Positions 53,206 to 62,441 are shown, numbered from the stretch's first letter. The stretch is DNA of 64,000 bases from UBA6055 sp965203755 (GCA_965203755.1 OZ241910.1:2852001-2916000); one strand, 5' to 3'. The notes: generated by a model from the letters alone, not told the origin. Numbers and translations are program-made.

Positions 53206-54576
53206 ATGAGTCTGTGGGGTGGACGATTTTCTGAACCAAGCGCGGATGATCTCAAACAGCTGAATGACAGCATCGGTTTCGATATCCGTCTTTATCGCGA
53301 AGATATTGAAGGCAGCGCGGTCTATGCACAAGCCATTGCCGATGCCAAGGTCATCACACAGGAAGCGGCGCAGACTATCATCGCCGGCCTGCAGCAGGTA
53401 AAGCAAGAGTTTGATGCTGGCGCATTCGTGATCCAGCCCGGCGATGAGGACATCCACACCGCTGTTGAACGCCGTCTGACTGAACTGATTGGTGAAACTG
53501 CCGGCAAGCTGCATACCGGCCGCAGCCGCAATGACCAGGTGGCGACCGACTTCAGATTATGGTCAATGCGCGCCGCCGACCGCCTGGCGGATGAACTGCG
53601 CAGCTTGCAGCTGGCTGTCATTCAAGCAGCCGAAGCCCATACTGACACCTTGCTTTCGGGCTATACGCACATGCAGCCGGCGCAGCCGATTACGGTCGCC
53701 CATTGGTTAATGAGCTTCTTTTGGATGCTGGAGCGCGATCTTGACCGTTTGCGTTCGGCGCGGAAGCGGATGGCGGTCTGTCCATTGGGCGCGGGGGCAT
53801 TGGCTGGCAATCCCTTTGAGGTTGATCGGCAAAAAATGGCGCTGGAGCTTGGATTCGATTCATGCAGCCAGAACAGCCTGGATGCTGTCAGTGACCGCGA
53901 TTTTGTGGCTGACCTGCTTTATGTGATTTCATTATGCGCCGCGCATTTGAGCCGTCTGGCAGAAGATATCCTTATCTATTCCAATCCCCTGTTTGCTTAT
54001 GTCGCGCTCGCCGACAAATACAGCACCGGCTCCAGTTTGATGCCGCAAAAGCGCAATGCCGACCCGATGGAACTGATGCGCGGCAAAACCGGCCGACTTA
54101 TTGGCAATCTGACCGGCTTTCTGACAACCTTAAAGGGACTCCCCAGCGGCTACAACAAAGACCTTCAGGAAGATAAGGAAACGCTGTTCGATTCCGTCGA
54201 CGCCATGCACAAACTGCTCCCGGTAATGACAGCCATTATCGCTACCTTGCAGATTAACGCTGACAGGATGCGGGCGGCTTTGGCTGAAGAACTGCTGGCG
54301 ACCGACATGGCTGATTACCTGGTACGCAAGGGAATGCCTTTTCGCCAGGCTCATCACGCGGTGGGCGAGTCCGTGCGGCTGGCAGCCGAATTAGAGTTGA
54401 AATTGTCGGAAGTGCCGCTGAATCGGCTGCGACAGGTTTCCGAGTATTTCGCTGAAGATGTCAGACAGGTCTTTGACTTCACCCAATCTGTATCACAGCG
54501 CAGAGTGCAGGGCGGCGCTGCGCCGGATGCCGTCCGTGAACAAATTGAATTGGCAAAGGCAAAGCTCAGATTTTGA
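53206..54576 (+). CDS. argH: Argininosuccinate lyase
   Basis: A 456-residue enzyme of the fumarase superfamily that splits argininosuccinate into arginine and fumarate. It begins SLWGGRFSEPSADDLKQLN, has TGRSRNDQVATDFRLW near residue 110 and the signature GSSLMPQKRNADPMELMRGK near residue 275. The start chosen is the ATG at 53206 behind AAAGGA. It is 62 bases downstream of argG on the same strand. All expected motifs are present. Confidence 0.97.
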   Translation: MSLWGGRFSEPSADDLKQLNDSIGFDIRLYREDIEGSAVYAQAIADAKVITQEAAQTIIAGLQQVKQEFDAGAFVIQPGDEDIHTAVERRLTELIGETAGKLHTGRSRNDQVATDFRLWSMRAADRLADELRSLQLAVIQAAEAHTDTLLSGYTHMQPAQPITVAHWLMSFFWMLERDLDRLRSARKRMAVCPLGAGALAGNPFEVDRQKMALELGFDSCSQNSLDAVSDRDFVADLLYVISLCAAHLSRLAEDILIYSNPLFAYVALADKYSTGSSLMPQKRNADPMELMRGKTGRLIGNLTGFLTTLKGLPSGYNKDLQEDKETLFDSVDAMHKLLPVMTAIIATLQINADRMRAALAEELLATDMADYLVRKGMPFRQAHHAVGESVRLAAELELKLSEVPLNRLRQVSEYFAEDVRQVFDFTQSVSQRRVQGGAAPDAVREQIELAKAKLRF

Positions 54577-54652
54577 TTTGTGCAATATGTACAGGGATTT
54601 ATCGTAATGATATATGAAATTCGATGTCTGTTCACGAAATGATTGGATTCGC

Positions 54653-54681
54653 TTGACATCGGATGCAAAGTCGAGTAAGCT
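54653..54681 (+). promoter_or_regulatory. Promoter of the ilv-leu operon
   Basis: A consensus -35 TTGACA (54653-54658) and a weaker -10 TAAGCT (54676-54681) are 17 bases apart, upstream of the branched-chain leader peptide. The -10 match is modest, but the location and the leader behind it support the call. Confidence 0.6.
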
Positions 54682-54714
54682 GTGCAGTGGATTTGAAACC
54701 TGCAAGGATGAAGC

Positions 54715-54789
54715 ATGTACGGGAAGTTCGCCCCGAATCTCATTAGCCTCATTATTGTCCTTGTCCTCGTGATTGTCAGTGGACTGTAA
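54715..54789 (+). CDS. Branched-chain amino acid leader peptide
   Basis: A 24-codon ORF behind AAGGATG. Codons 9-21 read LISLIIVLVLVIV; overall 13 of 24 residues are Leu, Ile or Val (5, 4 and 4). It ends with TAA at 54787-54789. It precedes a terminator with an exact antiterminator and the ilvE gene. This is the hallmark of a multivalent attenuator that senses charged tRNA-Leu, -Ile and -Val. Confidence 0.9.
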   Translation: MYGKFAPNLISLIIVLVLVIVSGL

Positions 54790-54790
54790 C

Positions 54791-54855
54791 GGCTTGGGTT
54801 GCGGGTGCGAAACCGATTGGCATAATATGACCTCCCAAGCCTTGGGAGGTTTTTT
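54791..54855 (+). terminator. Attenuator of the ilv operon: antiterminator and terminator
   Basis: The terminator stem CCTCCCAA (54831-54838) pairs with TTGGGAGG (54842-54849) and six Ts follow (54850-54855). GGCTTGGG (54791-54798), right after the leader stop, is exactly complementary to CCCAAGCC (54834-54841), so the two structures exclude each other. A further pairing, TTCGCCCCG (54727-54735) with CGGG (54802-54805) and GCGAA (54807-54811), could act as protector. Confidence 0.87.
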
Positions 54856-54918
54856 AATTTAAGGCGACGGTCTGAACGGGTTTTATTTGATGATTTTTCG
54901 TATAGTAAGGAAAACCAG

Positions 54919-55842
54919 ATGACTGCAAAATGGATTTGGCGCAACGGCGAGTTCATAAAATGGGAAGATGCAACTATCCACGTCAGCGCACATGCCCTGC
55001 ATTATGGCTCAAGCGTTTTTGAAGGTCTGCGCGCCTACAATACGTCTAAAGGCGCTGCCCTGTTTCGCCTTCATGCACACACGGAACGGCTGATGCAGAG
55101 CGCCAAGGTGATGCGAATCGCCCATGATTACGATTCGGACACATTAAACGCGGCGATAGTCGAAAGTGTTAGGAAAAATGGCCACAACTCCTGTTACGTC
55201 CGTCCGATCATTTTTCGCGGGACGGGTGCGCTGGGGCTTGAAGGACGCGAAGTCACCAAGACCGAAGTCGTTATTTTCACAATGGAATGGGGCCGTTACC
55301 TGGGCGCTGAAGCGATTGAGCAGGGCGTCGATGTGCAGGTCAGTTCCTTCCGGCGGATGGCGCCTGATACCCACATGGCGCTTGTGAAAGCCGGCGGCAA
55401 CTATGTCAACAGCCAGTTTGTCAGCATGGAAGCGCACGATAATGGATTCCAGGAAGGCATTGCCTTGGATGTCAGCGGCTATGTCAGCGAAGGCGCCGGA
55501 GAAAATATCTTCGTCGTTCTTGACAGCGTGGTTTATACGCCCGGCGCCTGGTCCTCTATTCTGATGGGAATCACACGCGACAGTGCCCTGACCATCCTCA
55601 AAGAGCAGGGGCTTGAAGTGCGCTTTCAGCCGGTAGCGCGAGAAATGCTCTATATGGCTGACGAAATTTTCTTTACTGGCACAGCAGCCGAAATCACACC
55701 AGTGAAATCTGTTGACCGCATCCCGATTGGCAGCGGAAAACGCGGTCCTATCACTGCGGCCGTCCAATCCGAGTTCTTTGCCATTACCGCCGGTGAATTG
55801 GCGGACAAGCATAATTGGCTAACCTTTGTCAATGAAGTCTAA
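54919..55842 (+). CDS. ilvE: Branched-chain amino acid aminotransferase
   Basis: A 307-residue class IV PLP aminotransferase. WIWRNGEFIKWEDATIHVSA opens the protein, the PLP lysine is in LVKAGGNYVNSQFVS near residue 155, and ALDVSGYVSEGAGENIFVV follows. It makes valine, isoleucine and leucine from their keto acids. It is first behind the attenuator, about 130 bases past the leader stop. The operon continues with ilvB, ilvN, a beta-helix gene, ilvC, leuA and leuC. Confidence 0.95.
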   Translation: MTAKWIWRNGEFIKWEDATIHVSAHALHYGSSVFEGLRAYNTSKGAALFRLHAHTERLMQSAKVMRIAHDYDSDTLNAAIVESVRKNGHNSCYVRPIIFRGTGALGLEGREVTKTEVVIFTMEWGRYLGAEAIEQGVDVQVSSFRRMAPDTHMALVKAGGNYVNSQFVSMEAHDNGFQEGIALDVSGYVSEGAGENIFVVLDSVVYTPGAWSSILMGITRDSALTILKEQGLEVRFQPVAREMLYMADEIFFTGTAAEITPVKSVDRIPIGSGKRGPITAAVQSEFFAITAGELADKHNWLTFVNEV

Positions 55843-55884
55843 GGGTTTTATAAGCATCGTTTAATGAGCTTGCGGGGGGTGATG

Positions 55885-57584
55885 ATGCAGCTAAAAGGTT
55901 CGGAAATCATTATGGAATGCCTGATACGCGAAGGCGTCAGCGTCATGTTTGGCTATCCTGGCGGGGCAATTTTGCCAACGTATGATGCTATGACCCAATA
56001 TCAGGATCAGCTCCATCACGTGCTGGTGCGGCATGAGCAAGGGGCTTCCCACATGGCTGATGGCTACGCCCGCGCCACCGGCCGCGTGGGAGTCTGTATC
56101 GCAACCAGCGGCCCCGGCGCGACCAATTTGGTGACCGGGCTGGCGACGGCGATGATGGACTCTTCTCCGATTGTGGCTGTCACCGGTCAAGTTGCCATTC
56201 CGGCAATCGGGTCGGATGCTTTTCAGGAAACCGATGTCACCGGGGTAACGCTCCCCGTGACCAAACACAACTACCTTGTTACCGATGTCGAAGACCTTGC
56301 CTATACCATCAAAGAGGCTTTTTACATCGCGCGCAGCGGGCGTCCGGGTCCGGTTTTGGTGGATGTTCCCAAAGACGTTCAAAATGCGATGGCTGAATAT
56401 GTGTATCCCGAAGGCGAAATCACCTTGCCTGGCTATCATCCCCCCTCTGCCGCCAGCCAATATGATATCGCGCATGCGCTGCGTTTAATTCAGGAAGCCG
56501 AACGCCCGGTGATTTTAGCCGGCCACGGGGTCACCATGTCGGGCGCTATTCAGGAATTGCGCGAGCTGGCGGAACGGGCGCAAATCCCAGTGGCATTGAC
56601 CTTGTTAGGCAAGGGCGGGATACCGGAGGATCACCCGCTGGTGATTGGGATGATGGGCATGCACGGCGAAGCATCAGCCAACCTGGCTATTCAAGAGGCT
56701 GATCTATTGATTGCATTGGGCATGCGCTTTGATGACCGCGTGACCGGTAATTTGGAGACCTATGCCGTCAATGCCCGCAAGATTCACATTGATATTGACC
56801 GCTCGGAGCTAAACAAGAACGTCAAGGTGGATGTAGGCATTGCCGGCGATCTGCGGACGGTGCTGCGTCAGCTTTTGCCGCGGCTGCCGTCGAAAACGCA
56901 TCGGCGGTGGGTGAGCCGAATCCGCAGCTGGCTGGAAGATTCCAATGAGCGCGACATCCTGAATTATGAAACGCCCGGCAGGCTGCTGACGGCCCAGGTC
57001 ATCAATGACATCTGGAAGTTCACCGGCGGCGATGCGATTACGGTGACTGATGTCGGGCAGCATCAGATGCTGGAGGCGCAGTATTATCCGCATCAGCGTC
57101 CATCAACGCTGCTGACAAGCGGCGGGCTGGGGACGATGGGCTTTGGATTCCCGGCCGCCATTGGCGCCAAGTTCGGCATGCCTCACGAGGAAGTTTGGGC
57201 CATCGTTGGCGACGGCGGCTTTCAGATGACGCTCTGCGAACTGGCGACGGCGGCGCAGGAAAACGTCAATGTCAACATCGCCATCATCAACAACCATTTT
57301 TTGGGCATGGTGCGGCAATGGCAGGAGTTCTTCTACGAAAACGCTATCAGTCAACGCCTATGTTTAATCCTGATTTCTGTAAATTGGCTGAAGCCTACGG
57401 TGTCCCCAATATGCGCGTTACCAAACGCGAAGAAATCGAGGCTGCGGTTCAATTCGCGCGGCGCATTGAGGGCCCGACGCTGCTTGAGTTTGAGGTCGAA
57501 AAAGAAGAAATTGTCTATCCGATGGTGCCAAGCGGCGCCAATTTGCACGATATGAAACGCCGTCCGAAACCAGGAGGAGTATGA
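55885..57584 (+). CDS. ilvB: Acetolactate synthase large subunit (one-base frameshift near the C-terminus)
   Basis: A TPP-dependent synthase of about 565 residues. FGYPGGAILPTYDAM and the catalytic Glu in VRHEQGASHMADGYARATG are near the start, and the TPP site GDGGFQMTLCELATAAQENVN-like run is near residue 440. After FFYEN (57342) the main frame drifts into nonsense and stops at 57555. The right continuation (RYQSTPMFNPDFCKLAEAYG) is in another frame, ending at 57584. One C is missing in AAC(C)GC. The start at 55882/55885 is behind GGGGGGTG; an ATG at 55864 is less likely. It works with IlvN. Confidence 0.92.
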
Positions 57585-58156
57585 TGACCGAGCGAATCGA
57601 TTCCAATAAGATCACCGTGGTTGCGCTGGTTGAAAATGAACCCGGCGTTCTCAATCGCATCGCCAGTCTGTTTCGCCGCCGCGCCTTTAATATCGACAGC
57701 CTGACAGTCGGACGCACCCACAAACCCCATGTATCCCGCATGACGATTCGGGTGGACGCCGGCGAAGAATACGCCAAACGGATCGCCGTCAATTTGCAAA
57801 AGCTGGTCAATGTGATTGATGTCAGGGTGCTTGACAGTGAACCGCATATCGAGCGCGATCTTGCGCTTGTCAAAGTTCGCAGCGATGATACCAACTCCCG
57901 CAATGCCATTACCGAAATCTGCGACCGCTACCCGGCTCGCATTGTCGATATCGGACCCCACGTCGCCATTATCGAAATGGTCGGCGCTGAAGCCATCTTA
58001 GAGAAATTTATTGATGAAGTCCGTCCCGTCGGCATCGTCGAAATGATACGCACCGGTGTGGTATCGATGGGCCGCGGGACGCGGATTCATGATACCGATT
58101 TCAGACGACCGAATATGGCGCCGACCAAAACCGCCGGCAATGGTCGCATGATTTGA
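57584..58156 (+). CDS. ilvN: Acetolactate synthase small (regulatory) subunit
   Basis: A 190-residue ACT-domain protein that activates IlvB and gives feedback by valine. ITVVALVENEPGVLNRIASLF starts the first ACT domain; DSLTVGRTHKPHVSRMTI is typical. The second domain is residues ~80-165. The ATG pair at 57581/57584 overlaps the ilvB stop; AGGAGG lies 6 bases before the second ATG. The tight overlap fits equal production of both subunits. Confidence 0.95.
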   Translation: MTERIDSNKITVVALVENEPGVLNRIASLFRRRAFNIDSLTVGRTHKPHVSRMTIRVDAGEEYAKRIAVNLQKLVNVIDVRVLDSEPHIERDLALVKVRSDDTNSRNAITEICDRYPARIVDIGPHVAIIEMVGAEAILEKFIDEVRPVGIVEMIRTGVVSMGRGTRIHDTDFRRPNMAPTKTAGNGRMI

Positions 58157-58196
58157 TCGGCAATGTGGAAGCGGGGTTATGAAAGGACTAACCAGC

Positions 58197-59627
58197 ATGA
58201 AGAAACTGATTTTGCTTTTCACAGCCATACTGACGGCGCTTCTGTTGGCGTCGACGGTCTACGCCGCTGATATTACGCTAAGCTCAAGCTGTTCGCTGGC
58301 GGATGCCATCATCGCCGCCAACAACGACCGCGCCGAAGGTGATTGTCCGGCCGGGCGCGGCGCCGACATCATCGCGCTCACCAGAGACATAACGCTTGAT
58401 GGCGGGCTGCCCAAAATCACTTCTGACATCGCGATTGAAGGGAATGGCTACACCATCAGCGGCGACCATCGTTATCGGATGTTTTACAACGACGGCGGCG
58501 CGCTGACCATCAAGGATTTGACCATGACCAAGGGGTATGTTGAAGGCGAATTTATCCGCAACGAAGATGGCACGGCCAAAGCGACCGCGGATCAGCCTTT
58601 CGGCGGCGCGATTGCCAACTGGCAGGGGACGGTTGCCATCAGCGATAGCACTTTCAGCGACAACTTAGCTGAAAGGTTTGGCGGCGCGATCTTCAACGCG
58701 GGCAAGCTAGGCATCAGCGGCAGCAGCTTCAGCGACAACTGGGCTGAAAGTTTTGGCGGCGCGATTACCAACTGGGAAGAGGGCGAGCTAAGCATCAGCG
58801 ACAGCGCTTTCCGCGGCAACTCGGCTGGCTTTGGCGGCGCGATCTACAACTCGGCTGAAGAGCTAAGCATCAGCGGCAGCAGTTTCAGCGACAACTGGGC
58901 TGACAACGGCGGCGCGATCAGCAACAGCGAAGAGCTAAGCATCAGCGGCAGCAACTTCAGCGACAACTGGGCTGAAAGTTTTGGCGGCGCGATTACCAAC
59001 TGGGAAGGAACGCTAAGCATCAGCGACAGCACTTTCAGCAATAACTCGGCTGAATGGGGCGGCGGCGCGATTACCAACTGGGAAGAGGGAGAGCTAAGCA
59101 TCAGCAGCAGCAGCCTTAGCCGCAACTCGGCTTATAGGGGCGGCGCGATTAACAACGAGGGGGAGCTAAGCATCACCAGCAGCACATTCAGCGGCAACTC
59201 GGCGGCTGACAAGGGCGGCGCGGTTGCCAACTGGGAAAATGGAGAGCTAAGCATCGTCAACGGTACCTTCAGCGATAACTCGGCTGACAAGGGCGGCTCG
59301 ATCTTCAATGGGGAAAACGGAAAGCTGCGTATGAGGAACAGCATCATCGCCGGCATCGGCGGCGCCTGTTACTATGAAAGCAGACTAAGAGGGAATATCA
59401 ACAATTTCATCCAGGACGGCTCCTGTTCGTCGGACTTCGAAGGCGATCCCATGCTGGGCGAACTGGTCGTGCCGAAGGACGGCTCGCCGGCCTATTTCCC
59501 GCTTCTGGCTGGCAGTCGAGCCATTGACGCCGCCGGTGATGGTTACTGTCCGGAAACCGACCAAATTGGCACCGTCAGACCGCAGGGCGGCGGCTGTGAT
59601 ATCGGCGCGATTGAATATAAGGACTAA
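58197..59627 (+). CDS. Secreted parallel beta-helix repeat protein within the ilv operon
   Basis: A 476-residue exported protein. The signal peptide (KKLILLFTAILTALLLASTVYA) is followed by CSLADAIIAAN, as in the paralogue at 21217. Residues ~130-400 are at least ten tandem coils of about 22-28 residues, such as LSISGSSFSDNWAESFGGAI, with matching DNA repeats. The C-terminal DPMLGELVVPKDGSPAYFPLL and GTVRPQGGGCDIGAIE regions are almost the same as in the paralogue. It lies between ilvN and ilvC on the same strand, an unexpected place. ATG 58179 is an alternative start. Confidence 0.85.
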   Translation: MKKLILLFTAILTALLLASTVYAADITLSSSCSLADAIIAANNDRAEGDCPAGRGADIIALTRDITLDGGLPKITSDIAIEGNGYTISGDHRYRMFYNDGGALTIKDLTMTKGYVEGEFIRNEDGTAKATADQPFGGAIANWQGTVAISDSTFSDNLAERFGGAIFNAGKLGISGSSFSDNWAESFGGAITNWEEGELSISDSAFRGNSAGFGGAIYNSAEELSISGSSFSDNWADNGGAISNSEELSISGSNFSDNWAESFGGAITNWEGTLSISDSTFSNNSAEWGGGAITNWEEGELSISSSSLSRNSAYRGGAINNEGELSITSSTFSGNSAADKGGAVANWENGELSIVNGTFSDNSADKGGSIFNGENGKLRMRNSIIAGIGGACYYESRLRGNINNFIQDGSCSSDFEGDPMLGELVVPKDGSPAYFPLLAGSRAIDAAGDGYCPETDQIGTVRPQGGGCDIGAIEYKD

Positions 59628-59695
59628 CCGATATGAACGACCAACCCCCGACCGCGCTTGATGAAACGTATTTTCAGATTGGAGAGATTGCATAG

Positions 59696-60706
59696 ATGGC
59701 GACACTTTATTATGACCGGGACGCAGACCTTGCCTTGCTTGACGGCAAGACCATCGCGGTGATCGGCTATGGCAGCCAGGGGCATGCCCATGCTCTGAAT
59801 GCCCGCGACCAAGGTCAAAAGGTTATCGTTGGCTTGCATGAAGGCAGCAAAAGCAAAGCCAAAGCCGAAGCGGACGGCCTGCGGGTTTTTACCGTTGCCC
59901 AAGCGGTGAAGCAGGCTGATATCGCGATGATATTGATCCCAGATACCCGCCAGGCCGAAGTGTATCGCGAACACATCGCCCCCAACCTCAAGGATGGCGC
60001 GATGCTTATGTTTGCCCACGGCTTTAACATTCACTTTAAGGAGATTGTTCCGCCGGCAGGCGTCGATGTCGCGATGATAGCGCCCAAAGCCCCAGGGCAC
60101 CGTGTGCGGGAGGTGTTTATTGAAGGCGCCGGCACGCCGGGGCTGATAGCTGTTGAACAGGATGCGACTGGCAATGCGACCGCGTTGGCGCTGGCTTATG
60201 CCAAAGCCATCGGCTGCACCCGCGCCGGCGTCATCGAAACCACCTTCAAGGAAGAAACAGAAACCGATCTGTTCGGCGAGCAGGTCGTTTTGTGCGGCGG
60301 CGTGACGGCGTTGATCCGCGCCAGCTTTGAAACCCTGGTGAAAGCCGGCTATCAGCCCGAAGTCGCCTATTTTGAATGCCTGCACGAGTTGAAGCTGATT
60401 GTCGATTTGCTGTATGAAGGCGGTTTGAGCTATATGTGGTACAGCGTCAGCAATACTGCCGAACACGGGGGCTATGTGGTCGGCGACCAGTTTGAAGAAG
60501 CCGTCAAGGAAGAGATGGCCGGCGTTTTGCAGCGGGTTCAAAATGGCGAATTCGCCCAAGCCTGGATCGAAGAAAACCGGCGCGGTCGGCCGAACTTTAA
60601 CCGCCGCCGCCAGCGCGAACACGACTTGCTGCTTGAGCAGGTAGGGGCTGAACTGCGTCAGATGATGCCCTTTTTGGATGCCAAGAATATCAAACAAGAG
60701 GATTAG
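59696..60706 (+). CDS. ilvC: Ketol-acid reductoisomerase
   Basis: A 336-residue class I NADPH enzyme of valine and isoleucine synthesis. The Rossmann motif IAVIGYGSQGHAHALNARDQG is near residue 20, MLMFAHGFNIHF and DVAMIAPKAPGHRVREV near residues 100-130, and the metal-binding Asp/Glu residues in ETDLFGEQVVLCGG near 190. The start follows TTGGAGAG. It is separated from ilvN by the beta-helix gene. All catalytic motifs are intact. Confidence 0.97.
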   Translation: MATLYYDRDADLALLDGKTIAVIGYGSQGHAHALNARDQGQKVIVGLHEGSKSKAKAEADGLRVFTVAQAVKQADIAMILIPDTRQAEVYREHIAPNLKDGAMLMFAHGFNIHFKEIVPPAGVDVAMIAPKAPGHRVREVFIEGAGTPGLIAVEQDATGNATALALAYAKAIGCTRAGVIETTFKEETETDLFGEQVVLCGGVTALIRASFETLVKAGYQPEVAYFECLHELKLIVDLLYEGGLSYMWYSVSNTAEHGGYVVGDQFEEAVKEEMAGVLQRVQNGEFAQAWIEENRRGRPNFNRRRQREHDLLLEQVGAELRQMMPFLDAKNIKQED

Positions 60707-60754
60707 CGCATGGCGGCCGGCGATGCCCTATTTGGTATGAAAGGAGGTGTTTGA

Positions 60755-60883
60755 ATGTCGGAAGATGGCCTTACTGACCTTAATCGTCTGAAGTTATCCC
60801 TTTTCGACCCGATTCTATTGATGAAAGGAGCGCCTCCAAATGGTAGAGCGCATTTACGACGACAATACCGTCATCATCTTTGA
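60755..60883 (+). CDS. Leucine-rich small ORF overlapping the leuA start (possible leader peptide)
   Basis: A 42-codon ORF with a very strong AAAGGAGGTG ribosome site at normal spacing. Its first 25 codons (starting MSEDGLTDLNRLKLSLF) contain seven leucines, read by CTT, CTG, TTA, CTA and TTG. It overlaps leuA (start 60840) by 44 bases in a different frame. The leuA ribosome site GGAG (60827-60830) can pair with CTCC (60834-60837), so translation of this ORF could open it. A leucine-sensing coupling role is inference. Confidence 0.5.
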   Translation: MSEDGLTDLNRLKLSLFDPILLMKGAPPNGRAHLRRQYRHHL

Positions 60884-62441
60884 CACTACCCTGCGCGATG
60901 GCGAGCAAAGCCCAGGCGCAACCTTGTCCAGCGCCGAAAAACTGGAAATTGCCCGTCAGCTGGCGCGGCTGGGCGTGGATGTCATTGAGGCTGGGTTTCC
61001 AGCCGCCTCCCCTGATGATTTGCGAGCCGTCCAACGGATCGCCAGCGAAGTTGGCGCCCCGGGGGGACCTTCCATCGCCGGTTTGGCGCGGGCTGTCGAG
61101 AGCGATATTCTGACAGCCTGGGAAGGCGTGAAGCCGGCCGCAAAACCGCGCATTCATACCTTTCTTGGCACGTCGCCTAGCCACTTGGCGATGTTGCGTA
61201 TCGACCAGACCGAAGGGCTGGAGCGCATCGGCGACGCCGTCGCACTGGCGAAAAGCCTTTGTGATGATGTCGAGTTCAGCCCGATGGACGCCGGGCGCAC
61301 TGATATCGAATATCTGATACGCGCCTGCGCGGCGGCCGTCGAATGCGGCGCGACCACCTTGAATATCCCTGATACCGTCGGTTATGTCATGCCGAGCGAA
61401 TGGGCCGAAACGCTGGAGACGCTGATTAACGAGACCCCCGGCGCCGGCCGCGGCAGCGGCGTGATATGGTCAGTTCACTGCCACAATGACCTCGGGCTGG
61501 CGACCGCCAACACGCTGGCTGGCGTATCCCAAGGCGCGCGGCAGGTCGAGGTGACGGTGAACGGGGTCGGCGAACGCGCCGGCAACACCAGCCTGGAAGA
61601 AGTCGTCATGGCAATTCATACCCGCAAAGCCTATTATGGCTTGCGTACCAACATCGACTCGACCCAAATCATCAAAACCAGCCGCATGGTTCGCAATTAT
61701 ATGGGCATGCCGGTGCAGCCAAACAAGGCGATTGTCGGCGCCAACGCTTTTGCCCATGAATCCGGCATTCATCAGGATGGCGTGCTGAAGAACGCCGAGA
61801 CCTTTGAAATCATGACCCCCGAAGCTGTCGGCTTGAGCCAAAGCCGCCTGGTTTTGGGCAAACACAGCGGCCGCCATGCGCTTCGAGTCCGACTGCGCGA
61901 ACTGGGCTATGAGTTTGAAGCCGCCGACCTGATGGATATCTTCAAACGGTTCAAAGCCCTGGCTGATGCCAAAAAGACGGTGACCGATGCCGACCTTGCG
62001 GCTTTGGCCGCCGATGAAGCCGCGCAAAAGCCACAGGAATTCTTTCGCCTGCTTGATATTCAGGTTGCCTGCGGCACCATGGGGATGCCGACGGCGACGG
62101 TGAAAATGATGAACCAGACCGGCGAGGAATTGATCGTCGCCGCCGTCGGCGCCGGCCCGGTTGACGCTTCCTACCGCGCCATCGATCAAATCGTCAAAGC
62201 GCCCAATGTCCTGCTCGAGTTTAATGTCCATAGCGTGACCGAGGGGATTGACGCCCTTGGCGAGGTTACCGTCCGCATCTCGCCGCCGAACAGCAATCGA
62301 ACTTTTGGCGGCTATGGCGCCGACAGCGATATTGTCGTTTCAAGCGTCAAAGCCTATGTCGCCGCTTTGAATCGCTTGATCGCCAGCATCGGTCTGGGCG
62401 CTCTTGAACCCGAAGGCGATGCGGCCGTCCTTGGCCTTTGA
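60840..62441 (+). CDS. leuA: 2-isopropylmalate synthase
   Basis: A 533-residue enzyme that starts leucine synthesis. DTTLRDGEQSPGATLSSAEK is near residue 12, the metal histidines are in VHCHNDLGLATANTLAG near 210 and HESGIHQDGVLKNAETFEIM near 305. The C-terminal ~120 residues (from about 400) are the LeuA regulatory dimer domain with leucine feedback. The start at 60840 is behind AAAGGAG. It follows ilvC by 133 bases, containing a leucine-rich small ORF. Confidence 0.97.
   Translation: MVERIYDDNTVIIFDTTLRDGEQSPGATLSSAEKLEIARQLARLGVDVIEAGFPAASPDDLRAVQRIASEVGAPGGPSIAGLARAVESDILTAWEGVKPAAKPRIHTFLGTSPSHLAMLRIDQTEGLERIGDAVALAKSLCDDVEFSPMDAGRTDIEYLIRACAAAVECGATTLNIPDTVGYVMPSEWAETLETLINETPGAGRGSGVIWSVHCHNDLGLATANTLAGVSQGARQVEVTVNGVGERAGNTSLEEVVMAIHTRKAYYGLRTNIDSTQIIKTSRMVRNYMGMPVQPNKAIVGANAFAHESGIHQDGVLKNAETFEIMTPEAVGLSQSRLVLGKHSGRHALRVRLRELGYEFEAADLMDIFKRFKALADAKKTVTDADLAALAADEAAQKPQEFFRLLDIQVACGTMGMPTATVKMMNQTGEELIVAAVGAGPVDASYRAIDQIVKAPNVLLEFNVHSVTEGIDALGEVTVRISPPNSNRTFGGYGADSDIVVSSVKAYVAALNRLIASIGLGALEPEGDAAVLGL

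Noticed and set aside
59633..59695. A 20-codon ORF touching the ilvC start
   Set aside because: No ribosome site and no amino-acid codon bias; probably chance between the beta-helix gene and ilvC.
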